NCBI GenBank assembly: GCA_003167015.1
Contig: PMUF01000130.1
Span: 1-30,713, forward strand
Reading direction: 5' to 3'
From: Chitinophagaceae bacterium
Lineage (GTDB): Bacteria; Bacteroidota; Bacteroidia; Chitinophagales; Chitinophagaceae
Length of the DNA stretch: 30,713 nt
Shown here: positions 22,616 through 30,500 of the stretch, piece by piece
How positions within the stretch are numbered: the stretch's first letter is position 1
How the letters are laid out: each line of letters begins with the position of its first letter
The notes under the pieces: generated by a model
Seen by the model: only the letters and a program-made list of their open reading frames with translations
What the model was told of the DNA's origin: nothing
Database searches by the model: none
Position numbers and translations under genes: made by a program

Positions 22616-23026
22616 CTAGGAAAGAAAAGAGCCACAAGGCGGCTTCCAATGCTGTTGAAAATAATCGCTGAGATTATTATCGGACACAACCATGTAATCG
22701 ATAATAGTCACCTCCCGGGCAATCTCCCACCGGAAAAGAGGTTTAAACGTAACCAGGCAGCACAGGGGGCAATCCATACAACAGCCGCCGCCGTCCTTGT
22801 TCTTCTGTTCACCTTTACCCGTTTGCCCCTTATGGCACTTTTGTCCGCCACCGTCCATGCATCTTTTGCATCCCTGATGGGGAGCAGTCATCGCACATTT
22901 TTGCGCGGCCGTAGCCATCTGTTCGCATCCCGCCGCCATCTTTGCACAACTGGATGCCAGCGTCACCGACCCTGCAAATAAGGTCAGAACCGGAATCAGC
23001 AATATGACGGCGTACATTTTTCTCAT
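22616..23026 (-). CDS. Exported Cys-rich protein, HYC_CC_PP-like, possibly copper or arsenic related
   Basis: 136 residues with a signal peptide ('MRKMYAVILLIPVLTLFAGS'). The mature part carries 'CAKMAAGCEQM', 'CAMTAPHQGCKRCM', 'CHKG' and 'GGCCMDCPLCCLVTFKP', then 'RWEIAREV' and 'QHWKPPCGS'. The CC...PP layout resembles small periplasmic HYC_CC_PP proteins of Bacteroidota that occur with heavy-metal genes; that assignment is from memory and tentative. Cys and His density suggests binding of a soft metal. It probably forms one unit with the 60-residue Cys-rich gene and converges on the ars cluster. Confidence 0.7.
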   Translation of the reverse strand: MRKMYAVILLIPVLTLFAGSVTLASSCAKMAAGCEQMATAAQKCAMTAPHQGCKRCMDGGGQKCHKGQTGKGEQKNKDGGGCCMDCPLCCLVTFKPLFRWEIAREVTIIDYMVVSDNNLSDYFQQHWKPPCGSFLS

Positions 23027-23075
23027 TACTCTGCAAATATAACAAAAAATCTTTGCCGGCGGTCCTGTCCAGACC

Positions 23076-23441
23076 CTATTTCAATCTGGCCGATTCGCTT
23101 TCCAAAAATAACCGGAACCGCTCACGAAGGCCTCGATACCACGCGATCATTTCCTTCGCCTCCGCCGAGATCGTAGAGCCGCCCCCGTCCTCGCCCCCGA
23201 TGCTCGTCACTACAAAAGGCTTAGCGGCCATCCCATTGATCCGGTTGACAATCTCCCAGGCTTTCTTATACGACATCCCCATCGCCTTTGCCGCCTTGCT
23301 GATCGATCCCGTCTTCCCGATCAGTTCCAACAGTTCCACCGGTCCCGGTCCGAAGAAACGTTGTTCGTCCCCTTCGATCCAAAGGCTACCATTCACCCTG
23401 AAGGCACCTTTTTTCAATAGATCTTTTACCTTCTTTTCCAT
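23076..23441 (-). CDS. ModE-type winged-helix regulator (N-terminal domain only)
   Basis: 121 residues from the ATG at 23441; the reading frame extends further but into the mobA gene on the other strand. The fold is the LysR-like winged helix of ModE: 'EQRFFGPGPVELLELIGKTG', 'SISKAAKAMGMSYKKAWEIV' and 'GGEDGGGSTISAEAKEMI'. E. coli ModE also has two molybdate-binding MopI domains; they are missing here, so it may need another protein to sense molybdate or may sense none. It is divergent from mobA with only 40 bases between, so it very likely controls that gene and perhaps the molybdoenzymes around it. Confidence 0.9.
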   Translation of the reverse strand: MEKKVKDLLKKGAFRVNGSLWIEGDEQRFFGPGPVELLELIGKTGSISKAAKAMGMSYKKAWEIVNRINGMAAKPFVVTSIGGEDGGGSTISAEAKEMIAWYRGLRERFRLFLESESARLK

Positions 23442-23481
23442 ACTGCAATTTACCTGTATTTTTATCTCCAAAATTGTATAC

Positions 23482-24060
23482 ATGCTTGGGGTTATCCTGT
23501 GCGGCGGAGACAGCACCCGGATGGGGAGAGACAAAGGGCTAATCCCCGTTGCCGCCCAAACCTGGGCCGGAATAGCCGCAGAAAAAATGGCCACGCTCGG
23601 TATTCCCGTGCTTGTTTCCGTCAACGCCCGGCAACTGCCACACTATGCGCAAGTATTTGCCCTCAATCGCTTAATCCCCGATGACCCCACCCTTTCCCTG
23701 AAAGGTCCGCTCGCAGGACTGTTGAGCGTTCATGCAGCATATCCCACCGAAGACCTTTTCGTACTCGCCTGTGACCTTCCGCTGATGGACTCCGTCCTCC
23801 TAAAAGATCTTTATCTCCGCTGGAAACAAAACACAGACACCCAAGCCTATCTCTATACCACTGACGGCGAACCCGAGCCCCTTTGCGCCATTTATACAGC
23901 GCCCGGCCTCGCCCTCATCACCCATCTCTACTATACAGATCGATTGCTCAGACACAGCATGAAATACGCTCTGGACCAGCTGATCGTTGACAGCCAGCCC
24001 ATGCCGAAAGATAAAATAAAATGTTTTGAGAATTTCAACTACCCGGGTGCCGCCTATTGA
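23482..24060 (+). CDS. mobA: Molybdenum cofactor guanylyltransferase (MobA)
   Basis: 192 residues. The nucleotidyltransferase signature 'MLGVILCGGDSTRMGRDKG' binds GTP phosphates with the Lys. The 'LKGPLAGLLSVHA' and 'LACDLPLMD' (Mg-binding Asp) motifs follow, as does 'EPLCAIYT'. It adds GMP to Mo-molybdopterin to give MGD, then the bis-MGD form used by formate-dehydrogenase-like enzymes. The ATG at 23482 is clear; the upstream in-frame extension overlaps the regulator. Its last seven bases overlap the tail of the convergent fdhF-type gene. The coding strand is strongly C-rich. Confidence 0.94.
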   Translation: MLGVILCGGDSTRMGRDKGLIPVAAQTWAGIAAEKMATLGIPVLVSVNARQLPHYAQVFALNRLIPDDPTLSLKGPLAGLLSVHAAYPTEDLFVLACDLPLMDSVLLKDLYLRWKQNTDTQAYLYTTDGEPEPLCAIYTAPGLALITHLYYTDRLLRHSMKYALDQLIVDSQPMPKDKIKCFENFNYPGAAY

Positions 24061-26414
24061 ACCGCCGCCGCCGGCACATGCCTCCTGATCTTGATCAGCA
24101 CCAGCTTTGACGTCGGCGTATTGCTCTTGTCCGCCACGCTGCCGATCGGCACCAGCACATTCGTTTCGGGATAATACGCCGCCGTACAGCGCACGGGAAT
24201 ATCATACGGCACCACCACAAACAGCCGCGCCACCCTTTCCACCCCTTCGTAATAATTAAACAGGTCCACCTTATCACCCGCCTGCAACCCAGCCGCCGCT
24301 ATATCCAACGGGTTCATAAACACCACTCGTCTTTCCCCATGGATTCCCCGGTAGCGGTCATCCATTCCATAGATCGTCGTGTTAAACTGGTCATGGCTAC
24401 GGATCGTCGCCATCCGATAGTCATCCGGTGCCATTTTGATCTCCGGTACGCGGCTGATGCTGAACGGCATCTTATCACCGAACTCCCTCGAGCTGAACTT
24501 ACCCGCCCGAGGGCCATTGGGGAGATAAAAGCCCCCCGGCATCCGCACCCTTTTATTATATTCTTCAAAGCCCGGGATAATTCGTTCCACCAGGTCCCGC
24601 ACCGCATCATAACTCTTCGCATACCGGTCCCAATCCACCTTCGTCCGGGCGCCCAGCGTCGTCTTAGCCATCTCGCAAATGATCCGGTTCTCGCTCCGCA
24701 GTTCCTTCGCCACCGGCTTTAAGATGCCCTTCGACATCTGTACCACCCCCATCGAATTTTCACAGCTTACAAACTGTTCCACTCCGTCCAGCAGATCTTT
24801 ATCGCTCCGTGCCAGCGTAGGGAAAATGATCGCCTCCTCCCCATGCACCAGGTGTGTCCGGTTCAGCTTCGTCGATACATTCACGTTGAGCTTCAGTTTT
24901 CGCATAGCCGCAGCCGTATACTCCGTATCCGGCGTAGCCGACAGGAAGTTTCCCCCCATCGCGAAAAACACCTTGATCTTCCCCTCATGAATGGCCTTGA
25001 TACAGTTCACCACATCTACCCCGTGCTCCCGCGGCGGTTCAAAACCAAAAACCTCTTTTAACTTATCCAGAAACCAGACAGGAGGCTGTTCCCAGATCAT
25101 CATCGTCCGGTTGCCCTGTACATTGCTGTGTCCCCGCACCGGGCAAAGGCCCGCGCCCGGTTTACCCAGGCTACCCTTGAGCAGAATCAGGTTCACGATC
25201 TCCTTAATCGTATCCACCCCGTTCTTTTGCTGCGTAATACCCATCGCCCAGCATACGATGATCTTCTTTCTTTCCTTGATCAATTCCGCTGCCTCCCGCA
25301 ACTGTTCCACCGGGATACCCGCCGCCTCCGACAATGCTTCCAGGGACTGCTGCGCCAAATGCGTTTTCAGCCCATCGTACCCTACCGTATTTTTTTCGAT
25401 AAACGAGAGGTCCAACACCGTGCCCGGCTGCTGTTCCTCCGCCTCGAACAATAATTTTTCTATCGCCTGCAACACCGCCATGTCGCCGTTGATCTTTACC
25501 TGCAGATACAGATCCGCCATTTTAGTAGCCGGCCGGTTCAACAGACTATCCACTACCCCCTTCACCTGCTGCGGATTATTAAAGCCGATCAGCCCTGCCT
25601 CCTTCAGCGGATTGATCGCAATGATCTTCGCCCCGTTATCCTTCGCCTTTTCCAGGTTGTCCAACATCCGCGGCATATTCGTCGCCGGGTTGATGCCCAT
25701 CATAATGATCAGGTCGGTGTGGGAGAAATCCTCCAGCGTCACCGATCCTTTCCCCAACCCGATCGTTTCCAGCAACGCCACCCCGCTCGACTCATGACAC
25801 ATATTCGAGCAGTCCGGCATATTATTCGTCCCGAACTCCCGAACAAACAACTGGTACATAAAAGAAGCCTCGTTGCTCAGGCGGCCCGACGTATAAAAGG
25901 CTCCTTCGTCCGGCGAAGCCAGTCCGTTCAGCGTCTCCGCCACTTTTTTATATCCCTCCTCATAGCTGATCGGCAGGAAGTGCGTGCCACCTTTCGGCAG
26001 GTACACCGGGAAAGTGATCCTGCCTTTTTTTCCCAACTCCATATCCGACAGACCCGCCAGGTCATTCACCGAATACCGGGCAAAAAAATCAGCCGTCAGC
26101 CTTTTCTTTGTCGCTTCCTCCGCCAGCGCCTTCGCCCCGTTTTCACAGTAAGCCGCGATCGGCGAACGGTCCCCGTCCTCGTCCGGCCACGCACAGCTCG
26201 AACAGTCGAAGCCCCCTTTCTGGTTCATCTTCGATAAACCCTTCAACCCCCGAACCACGCCCGCCTCCGCAAATACATCTTTCATCGCCGCTATCACCGC
26301 CGGGACACCCGCGGCCCAGGTCTTTGCTTTTGTAACCTTCAGGTGCGCGAGTTTCTCCGGGTCTTCGGCCGAAGGATCTTCCGCCGAATGCTGTTCCTTT
26401 TCCAGATCACTCAT
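24054..26414 (-). CDS. FdhF/YdeP-family molybdopterin oxidoreductase
   Basis: 786 residues. The opening 'GGFDCSSCAWPDED' (about 68-80) is a reduced cysteine motif as in YdeP-type enzymes, which lack the full 4Fe-4S ligand set of true formate dehydrogenases. The residue at the selenocysteine/Cys position is Cys in 'CSNMCHESSGVAL'. Further MGD-binding segments are 'LIIMMGINPATNMPRMLDN', 'GKPGAGLCPVRGHSNVQGNR' and the C-terminal 'NPLDIAAAGLQAGDKVDLFN'. No beta or gamma subunit is nearby. In E. coli, YdeP is linked to acid resistance; the substrate is not known. It belongs to one unit with DUF7009 and fdhD, overlapping the former by four bases. Confidence 0.92.
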   Translation of the reverse strand: MSDLEKEQHSAEDPSAEDPEKLAHLKVTKAKTWAAGVPAVIAAMKDVFAEAGVVRGLKGLSKMNQKGGFDCSSCAWPDEDGDRSPIAAYCENGAKALAEEATKKRLTADFFARYSVNDLAGLSDMELGKKGRITFPVYLPKGGTHFLPISYEEGYKKVAETLNGLASPDEGAFYTSGRLSNEASFMYQLFVREFGTNNMPDCSNMCHESSGVALLETIGLGKGSVTLEDFSHTDLIIMMGINPATNMPRMLDNLEKAKDNGAKIIAINPLKEAGLIGFNNPQQVKGVVDSLLNRPATKMADLYLQVKINGDMAVLQAIEKLLFEAEEQQPGTVLDLSFIEKNTVGYDGLKTHLAQQSLEALSEAAGIPVEQLREAAELIKERKKIIVCWAMGITQQKNGVDTIKEIVNLILLKGSLGKPGAGLCPVRGHSNVQGNRTMMIWEQPPVWFLDKLKEVFGFEPPREHGVDVVNCIKAIHEGKIKVFFAMGGNFLSATPDTEYTAAAMRKLKLNVNVSTKLNRTHLVHGEEAIIFPTLARSDKDLLDGVEQFVSCENSMGVVQMSKGILKPVAKELRSENRIICEMAKTTLGARTKVDWDRYAKSYDAVRDLVERIIPGFEEYNKRVRMPGGFYLPNGPRAGKFSSREFGDKMPFSISRVPEIKMAPDDYRMATIRSHDQFNTTIYGMDDRYRGIHGERRVVFMNPLDIAAAGLQAGDKVDLFNYYEGVERVARLFVVVPYDIPVRCTAAYYPETNVLVPIGSVADKSNTPTSKLVLIKIRRHVPAAAVQ

Positions 26415-26785
26415 AACGATTTTTTTAATAAAGGATTAGGATAGTTATCGCTTTGATCCTCCTCCACATTATCCAGGCAGGTATAGTCCTTTTCCACCAA
26501 TAAGTATAAACTTTCCGGCATGCCGCTCAGCGGCATCCGGTGCTCAAACCCCACCTTATCCGTATGTAGCCATTCATCAATAAACGCGGCGGGCAGGTAC
26601 AGCGTGATCCGGTTATCCTTGAACGTAGCCGACAATTCCCCCGCCTCCGTCCTGCACAACGCATAAGATAAAGCTGCGGAGCCAAAATTGACCCGCTCCT
26701 CCACCAGCCCCGTCTCCGAGAACCGCCCCACCTCCGGCCTAGTCAGCCGGTAACGCAAAGAATTACCCTTGATACGTATTTTCAT
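26411..26785 (-). CDS. DUF7009-type protein, small partner of the molybdoenzyme operon
   Basis: 124 residues from the ATG at 26785 (the family usually starts MKIRIKGNS-LR); a start three codons earlier is in frame. Features: 'KGNSLRYRLTRPEVGRF', 'VEERVNFG', 'LPAAFIDEWLHTDKVGFEH' and the tail 'LVEKDYTCLDNVEEDQSDNY', which has one Cys next to an acidic run. The function is unknown; the family name is from memory. It sits between fdhD and the FdhF-type gene, overlapping both (23 bases into fdhD, 4 into fdhF), which argues for a direct role in maturing or supporting the oxidoreductase. Confidence 0.8.
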   Translation of the reverse strand: MKIRIKGNSLRYRLTRPEVGRFSETGLVEERVNFGSAALSYALCRTEAGELSATFKDNRITLYLPAAFIDEWLHTDKVGFEHRMPLSGMPESLYLLVEKDYTCLDNVEEDQSDNYPNPLLKKSL

Positions 26786-27674
26786 GCGCTGCATTTTCAG
26801 GCATCGGAATCTTGACCCGATGCGAACCCGTATAAATATTAAACCGATTATTCCGCAGAAAACCGATGAGCGTCGTTCCGAACTCTTCCGCCAGCGACAC
26901 CGCCAGGCTCGACGGCGCGCCTACCGCCGCGATCACCGGGATACCCGCCATCGCCGCCTTTTGCACCAATTCAAAACTCGCCCGGCCGCTCAACAAAAGT
27001 ACCGACTGCGCCAGCGGCAGCCTGCCCGCCATCATCGCCGATCCGATCAGCTTATCCACCGCGTTATGTCTCCCCACATCTTCCCGCACGAGCAGCAACG
27101 ATCCGTTTATGTCAAACAAGGCAGCCGCATGCAACCCGCCCGTCTCCGCAAATACCGCTTGTTCTTTAGCCAGCCGTTCCGGCATACCCAGGATAAACGC
27201 CGGGTCGATCCCTTCCTCCCCCGCCCCGCACGTCCCCGTCTCCGGCACCCTCGCCCCAAAAGCGCTTACCGTCCGGATCGCCTCGATAGACGCCTTACCG
27301 CACACCCCGCAACTGGACGTCGTATAGAAATTCCGCTGTGCTTGCCGCAAGTTGGGAACCACGCCCTCGTTCAGGGTGACCAGGATCGTATTTTGCCTGT
27401 TTTCCGAACAGGGCAGGAAAATGGGCGCAGCCGCCTTCACGTCCTGAGCCCCCGCAATAATGCCTTCTGTGAACAGGAATCCCAGCGCCAGATCCGCATC
27501 ATGCCCCGGCGTCCGCATCGTCACCGCCAGGTTCTCCACCTTGTCGCCAAAAGCCAGCCTGATCTCCAGCGGTTCCTCGACCGCCAGCAAGTCCGGCATT
27601 GCCTGCGCCGATTTCGCCGACTTCATGGGATCCCCCGTTATTTTGACGATAGATACCTGTAGCGCGTTACCCAT
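26763..27674 (-). CDS. fdhD: Formate dehydrogenase accessory sulfurtransferase FdhD
   Basis: 303 residues. The active-site Cys122-x-x-Cys125 pair is in 'TTSSCGVCGKASIEAI'. Other family blocks are 'DLLAVEEPLEIRLAFG', 'MRTPGHDADLALGFLFTEG', 'TGGLHAAALFD', 'VREDVGRHNAVDKLIG' and 'LLLSGRASFELVQKAAMAGI'. FdhD transfers sulfur from the IscS cysteine desulfurase to the bis-MGD molybdenum of formate-dehydrogenase-type enzymes and is needed for their activity. It is the first gene of the unit with DUF7009 and the FdhF-type enzyme. The ATG at 27674 gives the full conserved N-terminus. Only about 100 bases separate it from the upstream mocA-like stop. Confidence 0.96.
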   Translation of the reverse strand: MGNALQVSIVKITGDPMKSAKSAQAMPDLLAVEEPLEIRLAFGDKVENLAVTMRTPGHDADLALGFLFTEGIIAGAQDVKAAAPIFLPCSENRQNTILVTLNEGVVPNLRQAQRNFYTTSSCGVCGKASIEAIRTVSAFGARVPETGTCGAGEEGIDPAFILGMPERLAKEQAVFAETGGLHAAALFDINGSLLLVREDVGRHNAVDKLIGSAMMAGRLPLAQSVLLLSGRASFELVQKAAMAGIPVIAAVGAPSSLAVSLAEEFGTTLIGFLRNNRFNIYTGSHRVKIPMPENAAHENTYQG

Positions 27675-27774
27675 AAAACAAAGGAATAGTGATTATCAAA
27701 TGTAATCCAGAAAGCGTTATATCTCCAAATACCCAACGCCCCTCTAAAATCCCCTGCCGGCCGGTATTTGGCCC

Positions 27775-28365
27775 TTATCCCTCCGTCAATTTTTGGACAT
27801 CGTCCCTTGTGTCTATATCGATATCTCCCCCCGGAAAGTCTACAGTAGCCAGATCATTCGGGTATTGCTTCAGCAATTTTTTCGCCCCTTCGCTGCCCGC
27901 AAGCGCCAATAGCTGTTCAAAATAGGAACGGCCAAACAAGACCGGCGTCCCCACGCTGTCCGCATAGGCGCAGGCGACAATACCTTTCCCCGATGCGTCA
28001 TGTGTACTGACCAATTGCGACAACAGCGCGGAAGAAATAAAAGGCTGATCGCAGACCGCGATAATGACTGCCTCCAGATCCGGATGCAGCGAAAGTATGT
28101 TTGATAATCCGGCGACGATCCCCGACGCCATACCTTCTTCCCAGGCAGGGTTGAAAATTATGTCAACGGACTGCCCGTGCAAGGAATCGCTGACTTCTAT
28201 ATGGAGGGCGCCCGTAACCACCACCACAGGGTCTAACAAAGCATTGAGTGCTTCGGTAGTCGTATGTGTCAGCAGCGTCCGCCCGCGATAAGGCAATAGT
28301 TGCTTTGGGCGACCCAGCCGGGAGGAATTTCCTGCAGCCAGAATGATCACACCCGTCCTGCTCAT
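27775..28365 (-). CDS. MocA-like molybdenum cofactor cytidylyltransferase
   Basis: 196 residues. The motif 'VIILAAGNSSRLGRPKQLLP' (nucleotide-binding loop with Lys) matches the MocA/CoxI branch rather than MobA, and 'AVIIAVCDQPFIS' carries the metal-binding Asp. 'NPAWEEGMASGIVAGL' is typical of MocA. It adds CMP to Mo-molybdopterin to give MCD, the cofactor form used by xanthine-dehydrogenase-type enzymes. The start overlaps the end of the XDH-type gene by four bases (ATGA), so it probably serves that enzyme. Together with mobA, the cluster can make both nucleotide forms of the cofactor. Confidence 0.88.
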   Translation of the reverse strand: MSRTGVIILAAGNSSRLGRPKQLLPYRGRTLLTHTTTEALNALLDPVVVVTGALHIEVSDSLHGQSVDIIFNPAWEEGMASGIVAGLSNILSLHPDLEAVIIAVCDQPFISSALLSQLVSTHDASGKGIVACAYADSVGTPVLFGRSYFEQLLALAGSEGAKKLLKQYPNDLATVDFPGGDIDIDTRDDVQKLTEG

Positions 28366-30500
28366 GTCATCAGCACTTTATCCGGGGTGATCGGCAGTTC
28401 CCGGATCCGTTTGCCGGTCGCATTATAGACCGCATTGGCCACCGCCGCCGCCACCCCGATCAGTGAAATCTCTCCCAGCCCTTTAGAGCCTACGGGATTG
28501 ATGATGGGATCGGGTTTGTCGATAAAGATCGCCTCGATATCCGGCACATCCGCATTCACCGGCACATGGTAGTCAGCAAAATTCCCGTTTACATAACGTC
28601 CGTACCTGTCATCGAACACCGCCTCTTCCGTCAGCACCATCCCGATGCCGCCGACCGCGCCCCCGATCATCTGGCTCGACGCCGTCTTATGGTTGACGAT
28701 CTTACCGCCATCGACTACTGCCACGAGACGTTTTACCTTCACCACCCCCGTCAGCGGATGCACGTAGACCTGCGCAAAATGCGCCGAAAAAGAATACATA
28801 GAATAGTTCTTAGCCTCGTCGCTGGCTTGCGAATCCTGGGTCAATTCCACCACCGGCAGCCCCAGCTTTTGCAATATTCCACCGTAATCAATATCCGCCG
28901 TACTATCCGGGGCCAACCCCGCCAGCGTATTGAGCTTTTGCTTTAGCGCCACGCATACGTCATGCACGGCAGAACCTACCGAAGAACAAGTTTGCGATCC
29001 ACCTTGCGTAGGCGCTACCGGGAAGGAAGAATTGCCCAATTCAAAGGTGATCTTCTCTGCCGGGATGCCCAGCGTATCGGCCGCAATCAGGGTCATCGAC
29101 GTAGCCGTTCCCGGCCCGATATCGCTTGTCGCGCTTTGAATATTTACCGTCCCGTCCGGCAGCAATTTAATCTTCGCCGATGTTTTGCTGCGGTAGGCCC
29201 CAAAGGCGCCGCAGCCGATCCCATAGCCCACCAGCCATTCCCCGTCGCGGAGCGTCCCCGGCTCAGCCGGCCGCTTGTCCCAGCCAATCCGCTCCGATCC
29301 CTGCTGGTAACATTCTTTCAGGAATTTGCTCGACCAGGGCAGGTTGCGCTCGGGGTCCGTGTACGTATAATTCCGGAGCCGTAATTCGATGGGGTCCAGT
29401 TTCAATTTATAAGACAATTCATCCAGTGCCGACTCCAGCGCAAAGGACCCCGTCGCCTCGCCGGGCCCGCGCATCGGCGCCGGCACTCCCACATTCAGTG
29501 GAACTACCTTATAGCGCGTATTAGCATTCGGGCTGGCATACAGGAAGCGCGACACGTTCACCGCGTTTTCCGTGAACTCTTCATAAATCGCCGTCTGCGA
29601 ATGCGACTCATGCGTAATGCCTACCAGTTTGCCATCCGTCGCCGCACCCAAGCCAATCTTTTGGATCGTCAAGGGCCGGTACCCCACCAGCGTGAACATC
29701 TGCTCCCTGGTCAGCGTCAGCCTGACCGGCCGCCTGACCAGCTTTGCCGCCTGCACCGCCGCAATTTCATGCGGCCAGGTGCGGAGAGAAGAGCCGAAAG
29801 CACCGCCCACAAACCGGGAATTGATCTGCACATTGGCCGGGTCAAGCCCAAAGGCTCCGGCGATTGCCCGCTGCGAACCGATCACCCCCTGGGACTTAGT
29901 ATACAGCGTCACCTTATCATCGCCATCCCAAAACGCCGTCGTCACATGCAGCTCCATCGGGTTGTGCATTTCCGACGGCAGCATATAATCCTGCTCTACG
30001 ATCACCGGTGCGTTCTTATACGCATCCACCTCCCCCCGCACATAATCCTTATACTTCCCTTCATTCGGGACCACTCCCTTATCGAAGTTCTTGTGAAAAT
30101 CCGTCTCGAAGGGCGCCGCCTTGTACGTTGCCTTCACCAGGCTCGCCGCATATGTCGCCCGCTCAAACGTTTCCGCTACCACCAGTGCGATCGGCTGCCC
30201 GTTAAAATGCACCTGGTCGTCATTAAACAGTTTCAGGCCCCGCACCGGCCTGGCCGCTCCCAGTTGAAAGCCCGGCACCTTCGGCGCGTTGAGCGGCGTG
30301 ATCACCGCCAGCACTCCCAGGGCACGTTCCGCGGCCTTTGTATCTATCGAGACGATCGTCCCACCGGCAATCGTTGCCGGTACCAGCACCCCATACGTCA
30401 ATCCGGGTACCTTATATTCCCCGGAGTAGGTTGCGCCACCCGTCACTTTCAGGCGGCCGTCCACCCGGTTCAGCGGATCGCCAATCACATCTTTTTTCAT
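28362..30500 (-). CDS. Xanthine-dehydrogenase-family molybdopterin-binding subunit (YagR-like)
   Basis: 712 residues, the size of the large subunit of three-subunit aldehyde or xanthine oxidoreductases such as E. coli PaoC (YagR). Motifs: 'VDGRLKVTGGATYSGEY' and 'GQPIALVVAETFERATYAA' (domain a/b hammerhead), 'EMHNPMELHVTTA', 'FVGGAFGSSLRTWPHE' (Mo-pterin loop), 'PAPMRGPGEATGSFALES' and the catalytic Glu in 'GSKGLGEISLIG'. The Phe/Arg substrate pocket cannot be interpreted. It oxidises aldehydes or N-heterocycles to acids or lactams using Mo-MCD. Its start overlaps the FAD-subunit gene by four bases; the 2Fe-2S subunit must lie beyond the window. Confidence 0.94.
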   Translation of the reverse strand: MKKDVIGDPLNRVDGRLKVTGGATYSGEYKVPGLTYGVLVPATIAGGTIVSIDTKAAERALGVLAVITPLNAPKVPGFQLGAARPVRGLKLFNDDQVHFNGQPIALVVAETFERATYAASLVKATYKAAPFETDFHKNFDKGVVPNEGKYKDYVRGEVDAYKNAPVIVEQDYMLPSEMHNPMELHVTTAFWDGDDKVTLYTKSQGVIGSQRAIAGAFGLDPANVQINSRFVGGAFGSSLRTWPHEIAAVQAAKLVRRPVRLTLTREQMFTLVGYRPLTIQKIGLGAATDGKLVGITHESHSQTAIYEEFTENAVNVSRFLYASPNANTRYKVVPLNVGVPAPMRGPGEATGSFALESALDELSYKLKLDPIELRLRNYTYTDPERNLPWSSKFLKECYQQGSERIGWDKRPAEPGTLRDGEWLVGYGIGCGAFGAYRSKTSAKIKLLPDGTVNIQSATSDIGPGTATSMTLIAADTLGIPAEKITFELGNSSFPVAPTQGGSQTCSSVGSAVHDVCVALKQKLNTLAGLAPDSTADIDYGGILQKLGLPVVELTQDSQASDEAKNYSMYSFSAHFAQVYVHPLTGVVKVKRLVAVVDGGKIVNHKTASSQMIGGAVGGIGMVLTEEAVFDDRYGRYVNGNFADYHVPVNADVPDIEAIFIDKPDPIINPVGSKGLGEISLIGVAAAVANAVYNATGKRIRELPITPDKVLMT

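Noticed and set aside
23053..23481. Long N-terminal extension of mobA
   Set aside because: The extension lies antisense to the ModE-type gene and is Ser/Pro/Arg noise; the family start MLGVILCGG at 23482 is clear.
24991..25797. Plus-strand 268-residue open frame opposite the FdhF-type gene
   Set aside because: Ser/Pro/Ile-rich shadow with no domain; the minus-strand protein matches its family throughout.
26769..27662. Plus-strand 297-residue open frame opposite fdhD
   Set aside because: Composed mostly of Arg, His and Gln, the mirror of fdhD codons; fdhD itself is unmistakable.
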